The notes beneath the pieces are model-generated. The model did no database searches. It was not told the DNA's origin and saw nothing but the letters and a program-made list of their open reading frames with translations. 64,000 bases of DNA from Warburgia ugandensis (Eukaryota > Streptophyta > Magnoliopsida > Canellales > Canellaceae). The translations under genes were made by a program, and so were the position numbers. Positions 11,229 through 24,610 of the stretch are shown one piece after another. Within the stretch, counting starts at the first letter, position 1; each line of letters opens with the position of its first letter. Location of the stretch: the NCBI GenBank assembly GCA_035236585.1, contig CP141127.1, forward strand, positions 45,770,001 through 45,834,000, read 5' to 3'.

Positions 11229-13574
11229 TGTATCCTATAAACCTAAACTCATACATCATACATACTGACATGGTACCCATGTACCATCACGACATTTCAC
11301 AATTTTACATAGAAGATGCATAAGTCATAAGCATGAATTGTAAACATGCAATTCTTTTACTTAACATTATTTTCATCATTACAATTTAAAGCATGTCAAA
11401 TATCAATCATACCATTTTAGTTTCATAACATTTATAATCAGAAATAAAATCATGTTTGGAACATGCATCTTATTATTTAGATATGCTGTCTTAAATTTCC
11501 ACTGATCTCGTGTGACGCATTCTTCAATTCCACTAGCTTTGATCACCCTCCTCTTCATGATCGACCATGCACGCTTCAATCTATACAATGCATAACAATT
11601 CTATTTTCAATAGAATCACATACATATATATACTTAGATTTAATTATGATTTAATGATCTGACTTAACATTTTTATGTTCTGATCCCTATGTTCCATTCA
11701 ACTTCTAAAATTTGTCATATCTAAGTCAATTCAAGGATCAGGAAATCCGTCTTTAGCATCTGTCATTCTATCATTGCTTCATTAGATTGCTAAATTTATT
11801 TGATAAGTTTTTATCCAAATTCTAAGATTCCAATTATATTCTAGTTAAGTTAGGTCTTAGAATTCATCTATGGCATCTAATCATTGATTAGATGCCACAG
11901 ATCTACCACTTGAACAATGATAGATTGGATAGTTTAGATCATCTAATTTGCTTCACTTTTTAATGATGAAGGTTTCACTTATTCTATCAATTCTAGGATG
12001 GGAAATCTACCAGTAACATCCAATCATCTATCAGATGTCTCTAGCTAATGTTTTACATAGAAATAGATCGAACGACAGATATTGTCCAATTGATCACTAT
12101 AAATTTTTACAAATTTTTTTTTGTCATCCGCAAGTTAATTTAATGTTCCTTAACACATCCATGGTGTTTGATCGTCGATCAGACACCTCAAAATTACTAT
12201 GTGAACAGTACCTGATTAGACGGTTAAGATTGTCCAATCAGTTTCTAGCCTAAATAGACGATCTTGGTTAAATTCAAGCTTTATCAAGCACTTATTTACC
12301 TATTCGTAGGTTTGAATTGAGAAATGGACAGTTAGATCATCCATAAATCTAGATCTTGTGTAAAATCAAATGGATTTAACAAAATACATCTAATCAAAAA
12401 AAGGATTTCATAGATCTTACCTTTAGAGTGTGTTACCGTGCTTCCTACACCCTTGGATGAGCTAGATTGACATGGATTTCAGGTGAAACCTCCCTGATTT
12501 GGTCTCACAATAAACCCCTCTTCCATCGGCAACCTAAATCATCCTAGATTCGTCCAAAACGATGGGATTTTGATTCTTCTAGGCCAGCCGTAGAAGATGA
12601 CCACTTGGATCACGTCTCTGAGCTACCGTTGTCTCTGGCAACGGCCTAAAATTCTGGTCTGCCCCAAAAGCCCTGATTTCCCTACTCTGCTTTTAGCAGA
12701 ACTAAAGGGCTTCTGCTTCTGCCCTTAAGAAGAGTAAGATGACTGTCTAGATTTAAAGTTCGAGCTCCCCTTGTTGTCGGCAAGCTCCTCCTTTTCCAGT
12801 GATGAAAAAACCCTAAACTACTCCATTTCTTCTTCAGCGTACCTGCACTTCTCTAGCGTGCAAGTCGGCCTTCCACATCCATTTCTCTCTTTCTCTCCTC
12901 TCTTCTCCTTCCTCTTCCCACTTCTTCTTCTTCTTCCACTCTCTCCCCATTAGGTTGTCCCTTGTCTGTGTCGAGTTGGGAAACACACATTAGGTCTGTT
13001 TCTTGTTTTTGTTTAAGTGAGGGGGTGCCGTTATCAAACCTGGATCCCCTTTTAGTTATTTTAATTTGTTTTCATTTTATTTATTTCAAAGTTTAATAAT
13101 GATGTTTTTACTATTCTAAACACCATGATGCCAGTGAAAGAAAATGGTAAGCCACACTAATGATGTTTTTCAACTCCATTGACTATCAAATTCTAACTCC
13201 TGCAAGTGGGGCTCACTTAGTGAAATTACTAAAATACCCTTTTGTAAGAAAATTACCATTTATTCATCCAATCTCTGATTTCAGCGAACTTAGTGTCGTT
13301 GGATTATGTCAATGAGTAGAATTGAGATTTGATATTTTCAAATCCATATTCTAATTTTTTAAAAATTTGAATTACCAAAATACCCCTAACTTTGAAGTCC
13401 CAGAACTTCCTCATCCAGACTTTGTTTTCAGCCTTCTTTAGGTCTTTGGATTCCAATTTCTAAGTAAAATCTAACTATTTATGTTTTAGTTCCTGATTCT
13501 AATTCCATAAAAATTTATCCTCCTAGAAAACTCATACCTCGATCATGCAATAGTAAAATTTTGGGGTTGTTACA
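11229..13574 (-). mobile_element. Family C LTR (C1), outer end missing
   Basis: It matches 19088-21439 in the same direction over its whole length. On the minus strand it starts TGTAACAACCCC at 13574 and is followed on the other side (13575 onward) by a degenerate polypurine tract. It stops abruptly at 11229, whereas copy C2 continues for another 1.2 kb, so the outer part is deleted. A pyrimidine-rich tract with TTC runs lies at 12885-12950. A small plus-strand frame at 12771-12953 is a product of this tract. C1 and C2 could be the two LTRs of one minus-strand element inserted in the CACTA element. Confidence 0.7.
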
Positions 13575-14979
13575 ATCTTCCCTTCTTAGAGAAATTTAGT
13601 CCTCGAAATTTTTAGGGTCATTACATTGTTCCCTCCTTAGAGAATTTCGTGTTTGAAATTCTTTTCATTATATCTTTCGACCAACTCTAATAATATTCTC
13701 ATCTCATTGTAAATTTAAAGTCATATAATTACTTCAATAAAACATCAATCCTCAAAATATAAAGGATTTTCAACTTAAACTAGATATTATGTCACTTAAT
13801 AGCAATAGCTTTTCTATCTGCAATAAGCAATAAGAATCACTTTAGCTACGCACTCTAATACTCAGTCTTTACTTGATAATCAATCAAAATAATAAATTTT
13901 TGACTAAGTTTTTCTTTCGTTTCAACTTCCAAAATCCTTTGATTGTAATGATTCTTAGAACACATAATCTTTATCTCCAACTCAACTTTTTTATTTTCTT
14001 ATCCATATAACTCTTTATACTAACTTCAAACAATGAATATATATTTTACACTTAACGATGATCCCTTCTACATATGCTTAACCAATTCTAACCTTATAAA
14101 AATGCCTATCTTCTAAATTTCAAGTAACATATTTCTGATGAAATCTCAGCAGAGTATCATTTGTTTTTTGAAATTACGCATTTAATGCATGCGATTGCGA
14201 TACACCTGATAAACAATTTAATCACAATAATACATCTATGAGATTCTGTCTCACCACATTCCATCATTCACAATACTAAAAATAATCATTCATCCCACAT
14301 ATCATCCTGATATACAAACTTTAATATAATGAAATTTTCTTACCCATCTCTACAACTCCAATCACAATGTCATATTCTTCAATGTTATAGTTCCAACACA
14401 TTCTAAACTCCTCAATTGATAAATCTTTAATCACAATCATGATCATCACAACCATATATAATGGAAGATTTTTACATCATTCCACAGTCTTCTATCAAAA
14501 TCTTCCTTAAATTGCATCCATTTATATATATATATATCCACATTCCCAACTACAAATAAAAAATCCAATTACTATAATGAATCAAACTTTAACTCTATCA
14601 TCATAGCCTTTGCTCAAATAACTTTCCATCATTTCCACATATGTTCAGGTAGATAAATCTTTCATTTCTCCTAACAAGTAATTAATATGGAATGTGAATT
14701 CATATCATAACATTTCAATCCTAATAATGAATAGACTTTTCACAATCATTCATCCATTTCCACATATGAATCCAAAATAAAGACTTAGCCATTTAAATCA
14801 AAGAATATCTCTGACATTTTCATATTCCAATTCACTAAAATCATATATACGACCTTACATTCAGATAATAAAAAACAATAATCTTTAACTTAAGTATAAA
14901 TAGACCTATCTTCTTTTTCACCTATTTGTTTATGGTGAAATGCCTTGAGCATTAATATTGTAATCCTCAAATAGAAGTA
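13575..14979 (-). mobile_element. Internal region of a minus-strand gypsy element, non-coding
   Basis: Right beside C1 lies cttagagaaatttagtcctcg, whose minus strand resembles the GAGGAC-AAATT-purine end that chromovirus (Del/Tekay) polyproteins and polypurine tracts share. A second similar block follows at 13625-13660. The far end (gccttgagcattaatattg, about 14945) matches the PBS-proximal internal DNA of the element at 52318-62395 (about 59495-59540). No long frame is present and the region is only 1.4 kb, so it is a deleted or non-autonomous internal region. Confidence 0.6.
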
Positions 14980-17462
14980 GTCCATCACTACTAGTTTTAC
15001 AATGCATGCTATATTTAAAACCATATGCTCTTTCAAGACATGTGCATGTTTGAACACTCATGCTCAATATCGATATCAAAAACCATTGTCAAATTGAAAT
15101 ACTAACAACTTAAAGAATCGCACAAACCAAGTCAAAAGTATCATATATATCATAACATAATGATATGCATAAGATGCTTCATTGAATCCAACTCATGGAT
15201 ATCTAGTATGGTATGGTCGACCAACCTCATATCATGCCATATGCAATGCAAATAAGTCCACGAAACCATACGGTCCAACTATGCCCACGACCTCACCGCC
15301 ATGTGGTCCCCGGGTACTTGAGGACACTCGGTCATAGCCTCAATGGGGCCTATAACATGTCGACCCAGTGCCGTGACACCAATGGTAGCCCCCTATAAAA
15401 CATGCAGTCGACGTAGGGACGTTGTCCTTTTTGGGTGTGGTACCCATCCACCTAATAGTGGTAGAGGTTGGAGGCCAACCCAAACCTCTCAGCATAGCGC
15501 CCACAAGCTCATCAGCCCAAATCATATCAGATCAACCAGCGAAAACCTCTTTTTCAACACCCATCCTCTTTGGGTCCCTCACAACTGCCTACCTAGCGTC
15601 TTTTGGGCACTCCAGCATCTTTTGGTAACCCTCAAGGACATGCAATCTTTTAAAAACTCAATGCTCACAAAATATGCAATATATGCATTTGTTTGCAAAA
15701 CATATCTATGCATAATGTATATGCAATCATTTGCAAAACATATCTATGCATAATGTATATGCAATTATTTGCAAAACATATCTATGCATAAAGCGTTTAT
15801 CATATGTATGCTGAATTAAGTCATGCTAAATAAGTTATATAATTTGTACTTAAAACATGCATAAAACAATCATGGCTCTTTAAAAAAAATGTCTAGTAGC
15901 GATAAAGCACCTACCTCAAAGTCTCCTGGAGTCGCATCCTTTAGCACTCAACCCGTCCCTGGGTCTCATTTATAAACTCCTAGGTATGAATGAATACAAG
16001 GAGTCCTTATTAATTTTAATCTATTAGACCACTAAATCTGTTGTTTAGGGTCAATGGTCCTTGCCTAATTCATTGCCAGGCTAGATCCTATGACATGGAT
16101 CTACTTTCCAATATTTAAACTCTGTAATTTATCCTTTAATCCTAATTTTTAAAGTCTCATTGGGTCTGCGTGTCCCAGTTCCCAGGACACCCGTGTATCC
16201 TAGTTGGACCGCGACCACCTCACGTGCATGTGCGCCTAAAGGCAGTGCCAGAGACCGCATTTTGCACACGCACATGCATGCTCAAGTGATGCGCTATGAC
16301 GTGCATCATCACACAAATGCACCTTGTAGCATGGCGCGTCTTAGCTCCTAGGGCACCCCGTGCATCCTGGTCGAGCTAGGACCTATGCCCCATGTCGCGC
16401 ACGTACCCGAAGGCCGCACCTGGGACAGTGTTCGTACATGCACAAGCATGCCTAAGCGACATGCTATGATGCGTGTCCTGGATGACCTCGCGCGAACACA
16501 CCTTGGCATTAGTCGAAATGTGCCTTGGCTCCCGAGCCACCCATGTGTCCGGGTCAAGCCGAGACTGTGCCTAGGATGCACCGAGGCCACGCCCATACAC
16601 AGTCGCATGCCCTCATGCATAATGGCATGCCTAGGACATCGTGTTCATGCACAGCCAGCTAGAACAGGTCTTGGGGCATTTTCCGGTCAGGAATTCTGGC
16701 TGGAAAACGGCTAGAAAGGCTAGATCCAGTATGGATCTAGCTTGAGAGGAGGAAAAAATAAAAAAGGAAAGGAGAATGGCTAACCTAGGTAGCCTGGGGA
16801 GTGCCCTTCACCGGTGATGGAACCCTCGTTCCCAGTTCTGAACGTCCTTTGTCGCTGGAATTTTGTGAAGGGGAAACCCCCATGCCAAGATCGGAAAGGG
16901 AAGAGAGGGGGAAATGGGAACGGGATGGCCGGTCTGACTTGGGCCTGGCTGTTGCTAGAAAATGCAGAGAGATGCGTTTCCGATTTTGTCGGAAAACCCA
17001 GTCTCAAATAGCTGGAAAAACGCCGGAAAACTTGTGTTTTTTGGAGATGGGAGATGGGGTTTTTATAGAGGGGAGAAGGCGGTGCCCCCCTTTCCCTAGG
17101 ATTTTCTAGAGAAATCGGGATTTAGGGTTTTCTGGAGGGTTCTTGAGGTTGAAGACAACAGCAGGTGCCGTTATCAAAACGGCCCCCTGCGTTTTTTGTC
17201 CCTTTGTCATTTTAAACGTTTTTTTGTTTAATTTCCATAAATACCCCTATCTTTAAATGGCTGTAACTTCTTCATACGAACTCCGTTTTTGGTGATTTTT
17301 GAGGCGTTGGATTCCAATTTTCGAGTAGAATGTAATGGTACCAAGTTTCTTCACAAATTCCTTTGTTTACTATTTTAAATAAAATCAAACATTCAACATA
17401 GTCCATTTTCCACAGAATGTCCAATTTTCGTTAAAAATAGTGTAAATTGCTCGGGCATTACA
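14980..17462 (-). mobile_element. Family A LTR fragment (A4)
   Basis: It aligns with solo LTR 25371-28206 from about 25780 to its end, and terminates precisely at ...gctcgggcattaca (17462). The first 400 bp (minus-strand 3' end) are absent. The joint at 14980 has local similarity between internal agaagtagtc and LTR aggagtctatcac, which suggests deletion by microhomology. It contains the GC-rich block (16150-16700) and a minus-strand TATA-like box near 17055-17065. Frames at 15213-15753, 16160-16714 and 16780-17109 are not conserved as proteins among the LTR copies. Confidence 0.8.
15692..15780. repeat. 38-bp tandem repeat inside family A LTRs
   Basis: The word gcaaaacatatctatgcata recurs at 15695, 15733 and 15771. 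The same array has two units at about 26490-26560 and three, one of them diverged, at about 60765-60860. Copy number therefore varies between LTR copies. Confidence 0.85.
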
Positions 17463-17839
17463 ATAGTTCCACTCACAAATAGAAGACGCCTCAGGAGATA
17501 TTAGTGCTATGAGCAAGTAAATTAAAAAGGAGATAATTATACATGTAAGTAAACTCTCAACCCTTTGGACATGTATTTGTATTTATTCTGATTGAAATTT
17601 GTGTGATTGTGACTGGATAGACCTGGGGAAAAACATTTATGATTTATGATGTTTTTCAAAAAACTACTTTGATACTTGTGAAAGCAAATGACACTCGGGG
17701 TTTTCAAAATGTGTTTAAAACACAAGATTTTCCACTGCATTGCATGGTTTTTATAAAATGGTTTTCAAATAGGGATGCATCCCGTGTTAGGAATTAGATA
17801 TTGCATTTAAAAATGCATGAGAAAACCTGGGTCGTCACA
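17463..17839 (+). mobile_element. Family A LTR 3' end (A5), in opposite orientation to A4
   Basis: It starts inside the LTR at atagttccactcac and runs to the natural end ...gggtcgtcaca at 17839, matching 42360-42734 in direction. It abuts the intact terminus of A4 at 17462, giving a tail-in-middle inverted junction. No PBS follows, so it is not a 5' LTR with its internal region. Confidence 0.8.
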
Positions 17840-20800
17840 TTCACTTACATAGTCCCTATAAACATCATATTAAATGTCCAATATCACAATTCAAATTATT
17901 AACTACAAAATAGAAAAGTTTTAAATAAAGTATATACCTGATCGCAGAAGTGTGGCTACCGGAATCCTCTTGTCATGTACATATTCTTTTGACTATCTGT
18001 ATATGAGATATTGTAAACATAAAACATTTACAATATCTCAGCAAGTTATCCTTAGTAGGGGAGTTTAAGAAGCATGTTAAATTTAATTATGAATTGATTA
18101 ATTTGCATTATTCAGAATGTTCATTCGCATAACAATTATATTGACTTGAGTTTACAATACATTTCATAATTCATTACTTCATTGTTAAACCAAGTATTAA
18201 CATGTTTTATAATCTAATAATCAATTGGTAATCAAATAGTAGCATGTTCCATAAATATCCATAATCCATTAATAAATCAAGTATTTACAATTATGCTTTA
18301 TCATTTAAATAAGATAATCTAATTCCATAAACCATACTCTGCATAACAGTTCTACCCATCCATATACCCTTATGAAAACTTATATGAAACTACTCCCTCA
18401 ATCATATATATATATATATAGCATTAATCCACACATATGGAAATTGTTAAAAGTCATACAAAATTATGAATATACTCAATAAGTATCAACATTAACATTC
18501 CCAGACTATACTGGGTTTCAGAATCATACTCGTCGTGGCATTCACAATCATTCAGCCTCTGTTAGTATATCAATATAATCCTCATGCCCCTGACTATATG
18601 GGGTCCACAATCCTCCAGCCACTATTGGGAAAACAATATAAGGCATATCATCATGCCACAACATATAAGGCATCTCATAATGCCATCATATAAGCACCAT
18701 AGTGCATCGAACATAAGGACTACTATGCTGCAGTCTGATCCATACTAGCATAACTAGATAACTACTCAATAATCCACCTATACCATCCTCGGTGGAAATC
18801 ACAATATCCATGTCCGTGTGGGAGGACCATGGCTATCACAGTGGCGACCTTCCCATAATTGCCCCACCTAACTTTTAGCACATACATAGTGCTTGGTATC
18901 CATAACATAATAAAATTTAGAGAGTGGGTGGCCAAACCCTCATTAACAAAACTCTCAGGCCTCTATGCCCAGATGTAAAATAATCATAATAGCAAGTAAT
19001 TTGCCTATTCACATACTTGATAACAAGAATAACATCCTCACTTATTTGGTTAACATCCTCACTTATTTGGTGATAATCCACCAAGGATGTATCATATAAA
19101 CCTAGACTCATACATCACACATACTGAAATGGTACCCATGTACCATCACGACATTTCACAATTTTACATCGAAAATGCATAAGTCATAAGCATGAATTGT
19201 AAATATGCAATTCTTTTACTTAACATTATTTTCATCATTACAATTTAAAGCATGTCAAATATCAATCATATCATTTTAGTTTCATAACATCTATAATCAG
19301 AAATAAGATCATGTTTAGAACATGCATCTTATTATTTAGACATGATGTCTTAAATTTCCACCTACCTCCTGTGATACGTTCTTCAATTCCACTAGCTTTG
19401 ATCACCCTCCTCTTCGTGATTGACCATGTGTTCTTCAATCTATACAACACATAACAATTATGTTTTCAATACAATCACATACATATAGATACTTATATTT
19501 AATTATTATTTAACAATCTAACTTAACAGTTTTATGGTCTAATCCTTATGTTCCATTCAACTTCCAAAATTTGTCATATCTAAGTCAATTCAAGGATCAG
19601 GAAATCAATCTTTAGCATCTATCATTCCATCATTGCTCGATTGGTTTGCTAAATTTATTTGATAATTTTTATCCAAATTCTAGGATTCCAATTATATTCT
19701 AGTTAAGTTACGTCCTAGAATTCATCTATGGCATATGATCATCGATCAAACATCACAGATTTACTACATGAACAATGAAAGATTGGATGATTTAGATCAT
19801 CCAATTTGTTTTACTTTTTAATAATGAAAGTTTGACTTATTCTATCAATTCTAGGATGGGAAATCTACAGGGAACATCTAATCATCTATCAAATGTTTCT
19901 AGATAATGTTTTACATAGGAATAGATCAGACGACTCAGATTGTCGGATCGATCCCTATAAATTTTTACAAATTTTTTTTGTCATCTATAAGTTAATTTAA
20001 TGTTCCTTAACACATTTGAGGTGACTAATCATCGATCAAACACCTCAAAATTATTATGTGAATAGTAACCGATCATACTACTAAGATTGTCCGATCGATT
20101 TCTAGCCTAGATCGATGATCTCTATCAGATTTAGGCTTTATCAAGCACTTATTTACCTATTCATAGGTTTGGATTAAGAAATGGATGGTTAGATCGTCCT
20201 CAAATCTAGGTCTAGCATAAAATCAAACAAATTTAACAAAATACATCAAATCAAAAATAGGGTTCCATAGATCTTACCTTCAGAGCGTGTTTCTATGCTT
20301 CCTCCACCCTTGGATGAGCCAGATTGACATAGATTTTAGGTGAAACCTCCTTGATCTAGTTGCACAGTAATCCCCTCTTCAATCGACAGCCTAAATCATC
20401 CTCGATCCATCCAAAACTAGGGGGCTTTTATTCTTCTAGGCCAGCCATAGAAGATGACTGGCATAGATCAAGGATCCGAGCTACCATCATCTCCAACGAT
20501 GGCTTAAAACTCCAGTCTGTTGCATAAACCCCTGTTACCCTCCTTTGATTTTTGCAAAACCAAAGGGCTTCTGCTCATGCCCTTAAGAAGAGTAGGGTGA
20601 CAGTCTGGATTTGGAGTTCAAGCTCCTCCTTTTACGGAGACAAAAAAACCCTAAACTCCTCTATTTCTTCTCTAACGTGCCTGCAGTTCTCCTGTGTGCA
20701 GGTTGGCCTTCCACCTTCATTTCTCTCTTTCTCTCTTTCTCTCCTCTCTTCTCCTTCCTCTTCCCTCTTCTTCTTCTTCTTCCACTCTCTCCCCATCGAG

Positions 20801-21439
20801 TTTTCCCTTGTCTGCATCTGGTTAGGGAAACAAACATTAGGTCTATTTCTTGTTTTTGTTTAAGTGAGGGGGTGCCGTTTTCAAACCTGGCCCCCCTTTT
20901 AGTTATTTTAATATGTTTTCATTTTATTTATTTCAAAGTTTAATAATGATGTTTTTACTATTCTAAACACCATGATGCTAGTCAAAGAAAATGGTAAGCC
21001 ATACTAATGATGTTTTTCAACTCCATTGACTATCAAATTGTAACTCATTCAAGTGGGGCCCACTTAGTGAAATTACTAAAATACCCTTTTGTAAGAAAAT
21101 TACTGTTTATTCATCCAATCTCTGATTTCAGCAAACTTAATGTCGTTGGATTCATATTAACAAGTAGAATCCAGATGTAGAATCCAAATTTGATATTTTC
21201 AAATCCAAGTTCTAAGTTTTTTTTTTAACTTTTAATTACCAAAATAGCCCTAACTTTGAAGTCCCATAACTTCCTCATCTGGACTCCGTTTTTAGTGTTC
21301 TTTAAGTCGTTGGATTCTAATTTCTAAGTAGAATCTAACTATTTATGTTTTTGTTCTTGATTCTAATTCTATAAAACTTTATCTTCCTAGAAAATACATA
21401 CCTCAATCACGCAATAGTAAAATTTTGGGGTTGTTACAA
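17840..21439 (-). mobile_element. Family C LTR (C2)
   Basis: On the minus strand it begins TGTAACAACCCC at 21439. The part 19088-21439 equals C1. The part 17990-19087 resembles family D LTR 44440-45300: the phrase acatttacaatatctcagcaag, then the pattern gaccatggct..cacagtg..ccttcccataatt, then gagtgggtggccaaaccctcat. Its outer 3' end is replaced by fragment A5 at 17839. It directly adjoins CACTA transposase DNA at 21440, so it inserted into that element. A target duplication would read agaac on this side; I could not find the partner. Confidence 0.7.
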
Positions 21440-24400
21440 GAACTTCCACATAAGTCCTCAACAAGTCCTGGAAGATATGATCAAGACATTCTAGGAAGTG
21501 TTGGAGATAGTACAACTGTACCAACATTTCACGATGTATATGATGACTTCTAGGATGACCATGAACAATTTCATACTACATTAGAGGAAGCTAATGAGCC
21601 GTTGTACCCTAAGTGTGAAGATTATACCAAGCAGTCCACAGTAGTAGAACTTTACACTGTGAAATCAAGATTTGGTTTTTCATATCAAGGTTTTATAGAA
21701 GTCTTAAAAGTATTGGGTAAGATTCTATCGAAGGATTAGAAAAGACCCTAGCTACACTAGGGTTGATATATGAGAAGATATAAGCGTGTCCCAATGATTG
21801 TATCTTGTATAGGAAGGAGCACATGGATAAAACTTCATGGCCAACTTGTGGATAGTCGAGATGGATGTTAAAGAAGAATTCAACTGAGATAATTATAGGT
21901 ATTCTTGCAAAGGTTCTATGGTACTTCTCCCCTATTCCACAGTTCAAAAGAATGCTTCGTATAACAAAAATAGCAAATAAATTAGTATGGTATGCCAAGG
22001 ATAGAGGAGCTAATAGCTTTTCATGCCATCTAGTAGATTGTCTAGCATGAAAGCTTATAGAGATCGTGTTACCCAATTTTGGTGAAGAATCTAGAAACCT
22101 GCGACTTGCATTATCTACAAATGGGATTAATCCTCATGGTTCTACAAGCTGTAAGTATAGTTGTTGACCTGTCATATCATTTTGTTATAACCTCCCACCA
22201 TCTCTATGCATGAAGAGGAAGTTCATGATGTTAACTATGTTGATATTGGGTCCAAAGCAGCCAGGAAATGACATTGACATGTACTTGTCTCCCTTGATCA
22301 ATGATCTTGAGACATTGTGGGACGTAGGTGTTGAAGCATATGACACATACAAGAAAGAGTCATCCACCGTAAAGGTTATACTATTGTGGGCAATAAGTGA
22401 CTTCCCTACATATGGTAATTTGTCTGGATACATCGTGAAGTGATACAATGCTTGTCTTATCTATAGTGATCAAACATGTGCTGTATCACTTAAACATGGT
22501 ATGAAAATGGCATTTCTTGGGCACACAAGATGGTTTTGCAGAGACCATCCATATCATTCTAAGAAGGGAGAATCTAACAGTAGTGTAGAGATAAGGATAG
22601 CTCCAAAGATGTTGATAAGAAAAAAAGTATTAGAGCAGGTTGAAAACATTAATGTCTTGTGGGGAAAGAAGAAATTAAGTGAATGTTTAGTTGAAAGTAA
22701 TTGTAGAAGTTGTTGAAAGAAGAAATTAATATTCTTTTGACTAGCATACAGGAAATCATTGCATCCATGCCATATGCTTGATGACCTACACATTGAGAAG
22801 AATGTGTGTCAAAGATTGACTAGTACCTTGCTTAATATCCTAGGAAAAATAAAGGATGGACTATTAGGTGTACCATGATGTTAAAGGAGGATTGTCCTTA
22901 GCTCACATAAAGTTTCCACTGCATGACTTTGAATTTCTTGTAATTTTGAAACATCCACCACCTTCTTGCACAAAGCATTAAAGTAGTAGAATTTTGTAAT
23001 AGCTTCCCTAACTCTTTTTAATAACACCAAACGTATTGACATGAGAAAGAGTTGTTGCATCAAAGCATGGCAATCATGGGGCATCATCCTCAACAATATC
23101 AGCTCTTACATGGAGACAATGTTCTTAAAGTTTGAAGAGTAGTTGTCTGAGACTTTGAGCTCGGACAGGTTTCCTCAACTGGCCCTCCCCTTCAGATGGA
23201 CTATCCTCTTTAAACCCATCTTCATAAAATCCTTTCGTGCTACAAGTCCATCCTTTATTTTTCCTAGGATATTAAAAGGCATGAAAATTGTGATTACTTG
23301 GGATGGATGTACCTATTTTGATAGGTACATGAAAATTTTAAAAAGGTATGTATGTAATCACAACTGGGCAGAGGGGTGTATAGTCAAATGTTATATTATA
23401 TAGGAAGTGGTGGAGTTTTGCACAAGTACTTATCAGGAGTGGATGCAATTGGGATCCCAAGAAAGAAATAATTAGTTGCATTGCATGATCCCAAGGTTGG
23501 TGAACCTCTATTGAGTGGCTATGTATTAATTGTTGACTATAAAGAATAAGACCAAGTGCATCCTTATGTGTTGCAAAATGTTGATGAACTCCAACCATGC
23601 ATTGACTAAATTGATCATGCACTTATATAAAATTTAATTATTGATGTTTATATTTTCTTTGATCACTCCATTATTTTGTGTGTGTATGTAGCGAACACAA
23701 GGATGTACTCAAGGAAAATAATCCAAATCATGCAAAGAAATAGAAGTGACTTCAATTTGAGCATTGTTGTACTTTCAATACTTGGCTCAGTAAGAAGGTA
23801 AAATGAAAGAATTCTAACTTAATATTAATAATCTACATTCTACATATAATCTTACTTAATTGCAATAATCATATATCCTACTTAATCTGTGTACACACAG
23901 ATTCAAGATTAGCAAGAAGTAACAGGCAGCAGTATATCATAATCCTTAGGCTGGTTGGTGATGGGACCACAACCAAAAGTAATAAAATATGTTGAATATT
24001 CCATCAATGGTTATTGCTTTTACAAGAAAGACTATGATAACTCAAGAGTGCAACAGAATAGTGGGTTTAGTGTAATTTCTAATGCTACATTCTTTTCCGT
24101 TCAAAGGATAATAGGTCAATAGTGGCAAATGATATTTATTACAGAGTTATAAAAGAGATATGAGCCTTGGATTATGCTTTCAGAACAACGATTTTGCAAT
24201 AAAGACAACATTAAAACTGATGCCCTTGGCAATGGTAGTCATCAACAGGATCGGCTATGAAAACAATCAATTTATTTTGACATCTAAAGCAAAACAAGTA
24301 TTTTACTTACAAGACGAATGCAGTAAGAGATTGTCAAATATTTTTCCATCCTGTATGAGGGATTTTCATGATGAAGATGACCCAGAAGATACTGAAATAG

Positions 24401-24444
24401 ATTACCCTTCTCTTAGTAAAACAATCCCATCAATCAAAGTATAA
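21440..24444 (+). pseudogene. CACTA (En/Spm) TNP2-like transposase relic
   Basis: Translated pieces follow the order of plant TNP2 transposases (Transposase_21 and the C-terminal domains of that family). EPLYPKCEDYTKQ is at about 21595; GILAKVLWYFSPIPQFKRM at 21895; NLRLALSTNGINPHG near 22095; LCMKRKFMMLTMLILGPKQP at 22205 followed by GNDIDMYLSPLINDL; then LLWAISDFPTYGNLSG near 22380 and HIEKNVCQ at 22790. After the inverted part (22861-23246) come RYMKILKRYVCNHNWAEGC near 23320, INGYCFY near 24005 and DFHDEDDPED near 24365. The protein normally binds and cuts element ends. Many stops and frameshifts are present and the N-terminus is cut by LTR C2 at 21439. Small frames at 22210-22443 and 24160-24444 are pieces of it. 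Identity is secure; the gene is dead. Confidence 0.9.
22834..23273. repeat. Inverted segment of TNP2 bounded by 27-bp inverted repeats
   Basis: The plus-strand phrase aatatcctaggaaaaataaa(ggatgga) at 22834-22860 returns as its perfect reverse complement at 23247-23273. The 386 bp between them encode TNP2 on the minus strand in the correct order: KDFMKMGLKRIVHLKG, then SELKVSDNYSSNFKNIVS, then HDCHALMQQL and ALCKKVVDVSKL. The flanks encode TNP2 on the plus strand. This is an inversion with the breakpoint word duplicated. Confidence 0.9.
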
Positions 24445-24610
24445 CTTTGTGAGTTATAGGATTATGTACGTGACAATGCTGAGGAGGGTGCCTAGGTTTG
24501 AAAACTATATATAGTTAAGGGCATATGAATTGTATTAATGAGTTGTAATATAATTCCAGATTTATAATTAGCTCTTTTGTTAAGAGCTATGTGGATTGAT
24601 AAGTGAGTTA

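Noticed and set aside
11219..11232. Natural LTR start at tgtatcc (TG) for family C
   Set aside because: Copy C2 and the related family D LTR continue through this point, so it is a truncation breakpoint, and the flanks give no 5-bp duplication.
13559..13660. Two closely spaced LTR-end-like signals (ttgttaca and tcattaca) as evidence for a tiny nested element
   Set aside because: They look like a local duplication of the polypurine-tract region; no matching opposite terminus or duplication was found.
16160..16714. GC-rich frames that could suggest a gene
   Set aside because: The block is the GC-rich part of family A LTRs; the equivalent stretches at 26930-27500, 40560-41230 and 61240-61800 have different frames and stops, so no protein is conserved.
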